The position numbers and the translations under genes are program-made. A DNA stretch of 64,000 nucleotides, from the NCBI RefSeq assembly GCF_009856365.1, contig NZ_WMEX01000008.1:124001-188000 (forward strand). Direction: 5' to 3'. The notes below the pieces were generated by a model that worked only from the letters and a program-made list of their open reading frames with translations, made no database searches and had not been told where the DNA came from. The DNA comes from Vreelandella halophila. GTDB lineage: Bacteria > Pseudomonadota > Gammaproteobacteria > Pseudomonadales > Oleiphilaceae. This document shows, in pieces, positions 62,475 through 64,000 of this stretch. How positions within the stretch are numbered: the first letter of the stretch is position 1; every line of letters begins with the position of its first letter.

Positions 62475-62506
62475 TATTCATTCCTCTTTTGGTTGTTAAC
62501 GGACAC

Positions 62507-63748
62507 CTAGGCGCCCTCGGACTGATTCCGCTGTTTCCAGTTGTGCTGCTTCTGGAGCTGTTGCGCGTACTGAATCCAGCGCTGGGCCCGCTCACGCGAG
62601 TCCTCAAAGGCACGGCCCTTGCGAAGGGCTTCGAAACCGCCTTCGAAATCTTCCTGCTCAGTCAGTGCGATACCCAGTAGAACCCAGGCCTCGCCAGGCT
62701 CTTCGAGCTCACTCTCCTGCGCCGAGCGCAGGCTGGCTTCCGCTTCCTGCCACCGCCCTCGCTCGATATGAAGGTTCGCGATGCGGACATAGGGGTCTCC
62801 TGAGTCGCGCAGCGAGGCCAGCCGTTCGAGCGAATCGATGCCATGCTCGTATTCCCGGGCCGAGATCCAAGCGTTGGCCAGTAGCTCCACGTAATCAGCC
62901 TCAGTAGGCAATGCCCCCTGCTCCAGAGCATGATCAAGCAACCGGGCGCCTCTTTCGGGAATCCCACGGTTGATGGCCAACTGGATCATTGAGCGTATGG
63001 ACCCCTCCTCCTCGAGCACCCCTGACTTCCAGGCCAACTGGAGAACGGCTAAGCCACTGTCCCGGTCATCCAGCTGGACATAAATGTTAGCCAGCTGTTT
63101 CCAGTAATCCGGTTTCTCTGGCCATCGACGCACCATCCGTTTCAGATCCCTGGCCGTCTGCCGGTAATCGCCTTGCTGGAAGCTGGACGCCACCAACAAC
63201 TGGAACCAGCTCTCCCGGGGATCATCACTGGCCTCAATCGCCCTGTTGGCCATTGCCATGGCGCCGTCATAACGCTCGGTCTGGGCCATCAGGTTGGCCA
63301 GGAACATATACTGCTGCGGCTTTGGCTCCTCCTGGGATTCAAGCCAGGCTCTGGCATACTTTAGGGCCTGTTCATACTGTTCTTCGGAGGCATATAGTTG
63401 CGCCAGCATGCGCCCGACCTGCTGATGCATCTGCTCAGGCAGCTTGCCGGTGTCGTGGCTCACTTTGAGGTGCTGGATGGCCTGCGGGTAGTTTTCCCGG
63501 CTCAGTTCGACCCTACCCAACATCTGCAGCACCACAGCCTGGTCAATGGTGTCGGCCTCGAGGTCCTCGCGCAGACCGTCAATCTCGTCATAGGCATCAT
63601 CGAGCCGATCCTCCCCCATCAACTTCTGAGCTTCCTTGAGCCCCTCGTAGATCGGCCCACTGACATTCTCTTCCCCGGACACGCCAGCCGAGACAAACGC
63701 CATCAAAACCCCGACCATCAACACCCAGTGTCCCGTTTTCCGAATCAT
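62507..63748 (-). CDS. Exported TPR protein of a TonB operon
   Basis: The ATG at 63748 has GGGGAGG 8 bases upstream; the product is 413 residues. Signal peptide about 1-25 (GHWVLMVGVLMAFVSAG) and about ten tetratricopeptide-like repeats. Proteins of this kind are encoded directly after tonB in ExbB-ExbD-TonB operons of gammaproteobacteria and assist energy coupling or receptor assembly. The tonB stop is 29 bases upstream. Downstream is the NUP lipoprotein gene. Confidence 0.8.
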   Translation of the reverse strand: MIRKTGHWVLMVGVLMAFVSAGVSGEENVSGPIYEGLKEAQKLMGEDRLDDAYDEIDGLREDLEADTIDQAVVLQMLGRVELSRENYPQAIQHLKVSHDTGKLPEQMHQQVGRMLAQLYASEEQYEQALKYARAWLESQEEPKPQQYMFLANLMAQTERYDGAMAMANRAIEASDDPRESWFQLLVASSFQQGDYRQTARDLKRMVRRWPEKPDYWKQLANIYVQLDDRDSGLAVLQLAWKSGVLEEEGSIRSMIQLAINRGIPERGARLLDHALEQGALPTEADYVELLANAWISAREYEHGIDSLERLASLRDSGDPYVRIANLHIERGRWQEAEASLRSAQESELEEPGEAWVLLGIALTEQEDFEGGFEALRKGRAFEDSRERAQRWIQYAQQLQKQHNWKQRNQSEGA

Positions 63749-63777
63749 CGCTCTGACCTCCCCTGCTCTACCCAGGC

Positions 63778-64000
63778 TCATTTGTCCAGGGTGAATTCAA
63801 TCGTCTGTCGGGCTTTCTGTGGTCTGTTTTCGCCATTTTCGGTTTTCGGTCGGAAGCGCCAACGCTTCATGGCACGAACAGCTGCATCATCGAACATCCG
63901 TGGTGGTTCCGACTCCAAGACCTCGACGCTGGCGACTGTCCCGTCCGCACGGATATCAACCGCCATGGTGACGTAGCCCTCAAGTCCGGCCCGCTTGGCC
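63778..64000 (-). CDS. tonB: TonB energy transducer, C-terminal part (5' end beyond window)
   Basis: The frame runs off the right edge. Visible 73 residues contain the TonB C-terminal domain: EGYVTMAVDIRADGTVASVEVLES then MFDDAAVRAMKRWRFRPK is split over two segments of the family pattern. It contacts TonB boxes of outer-membrane receptors. The N-terminal TM helix and proline-rich linker lie outside the window. A TPR gene follows, as is usual. Confidence 0.85.
   Translation of the reverse strand, partial: AKRAGLEGYVTMAVDIRADGTVASVEVLESEPPRMFDDAAVRAMKRWRFRPKTENGENRPQKARQTIEFTLDK

Noticed and set aside
1-64000. CRISPR arrays, rRNA genes or a phage gene block
   Set aside because: No regularly spaced repeats, rRNA sequence or phage structural genes were seen.

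Overview
The window looks like a chromosomal segment of a halophilic or haloalkaliphilic gammaproteobacterium. The evidence is GC-rich gammaproteobacterial-type coding sequence, a GSMT-SDMT pair for making glycine betaine from glycine (typical of Ectothiorhodospiraceae-like halophiles), a DUF2058 gene, a TonB-TPR gene pair, and many c-di-GMP and chemoreceptor proteins. No ribosomal or other phylogenetic marker is present, so the genus cannot be named.

Layout. (1) 1-7860: the end of a GGDEF gene, then three tandem histidine kinases with related catalytic cores, convergent with a receiver-HDOD regulator. (2) 7933-11232: a MocR-type regulator divergent from GSMT and SDMT, with a perfect inverted-repeat operator candidate between them. 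(3) 11316-17433: a CoA-binding/enoyl-CoA-hydratase fusion, a small unknown protein, a PAS-PAS-GGDEF-EAL protein, a DUF2058 protein, a flavin amine oxidase and a cupin. (4) 17502-27596: an accessory and decaying zone. Two inverted IS3-like end remnants bracket chemoreceptors and c-di-GMP genes, two of which are broken. Further right are tRNA-Val and tRNA-Pro 3' fragments, a PEP-CTERM gene remnant and strong hairpins. (5) 27597-34972: a second MocR regulator divergent from a complete seven-gene Nit1C cluster (nitrilase, radical SAM, GNAT, AIR-synthase-like, flavoprotein and two small proteins). (6) 35001-63748: a large purine scavenging and degradation locus. (7) 63778-64000: the 3' end of a tonB gene.

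The purine locus has four transcription blocks. A leftward operon xdhA-xdhB-xdhC-uraD-uraH-guaD-puuD takes guanine and xanthine to urate and on toward allantoin. A rightward operon encodes a BMP-type nucleoside/purine ABC importer, a RutR-like TetR regulator and an 8-oxoguanine-deaminase-like enzyme. A central group of exported enzymes (nucleoside hydrolase, NUP-family protein, MTAN-like protein, CpdB) should act on nucleotides and nucleosides outside the cytoplasm. A leftward operon from a NUP-family lipoprotein through an amidase, a GGT-like HpxW candidate, a TauE/SafE permease, PucG, an allantoate amidohydrolase and CpdB covers ureide and oxamate steps. Two divergent intergenic regions (43030-43195 and 52115-52413) each carry good -24/-12 sigma-54 promoter matches in both directions, so the locus is probably nitrogen-regulated. 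A weaker sigma-54 match precedes Nit1C.

Working model: outside the cytoplasm, nucleotides are cut to nucleosides and bases and imported by the ABC system. The bases are then deaminated, oxidised and opened to ammonia, glyoxylate, glycine and oxamate-type products. Allantoinase and an oxalurate/oxamate carbamoyltransferase are not in the window. Glycine from PucG could feed the betaine pathway, but that link is inference.
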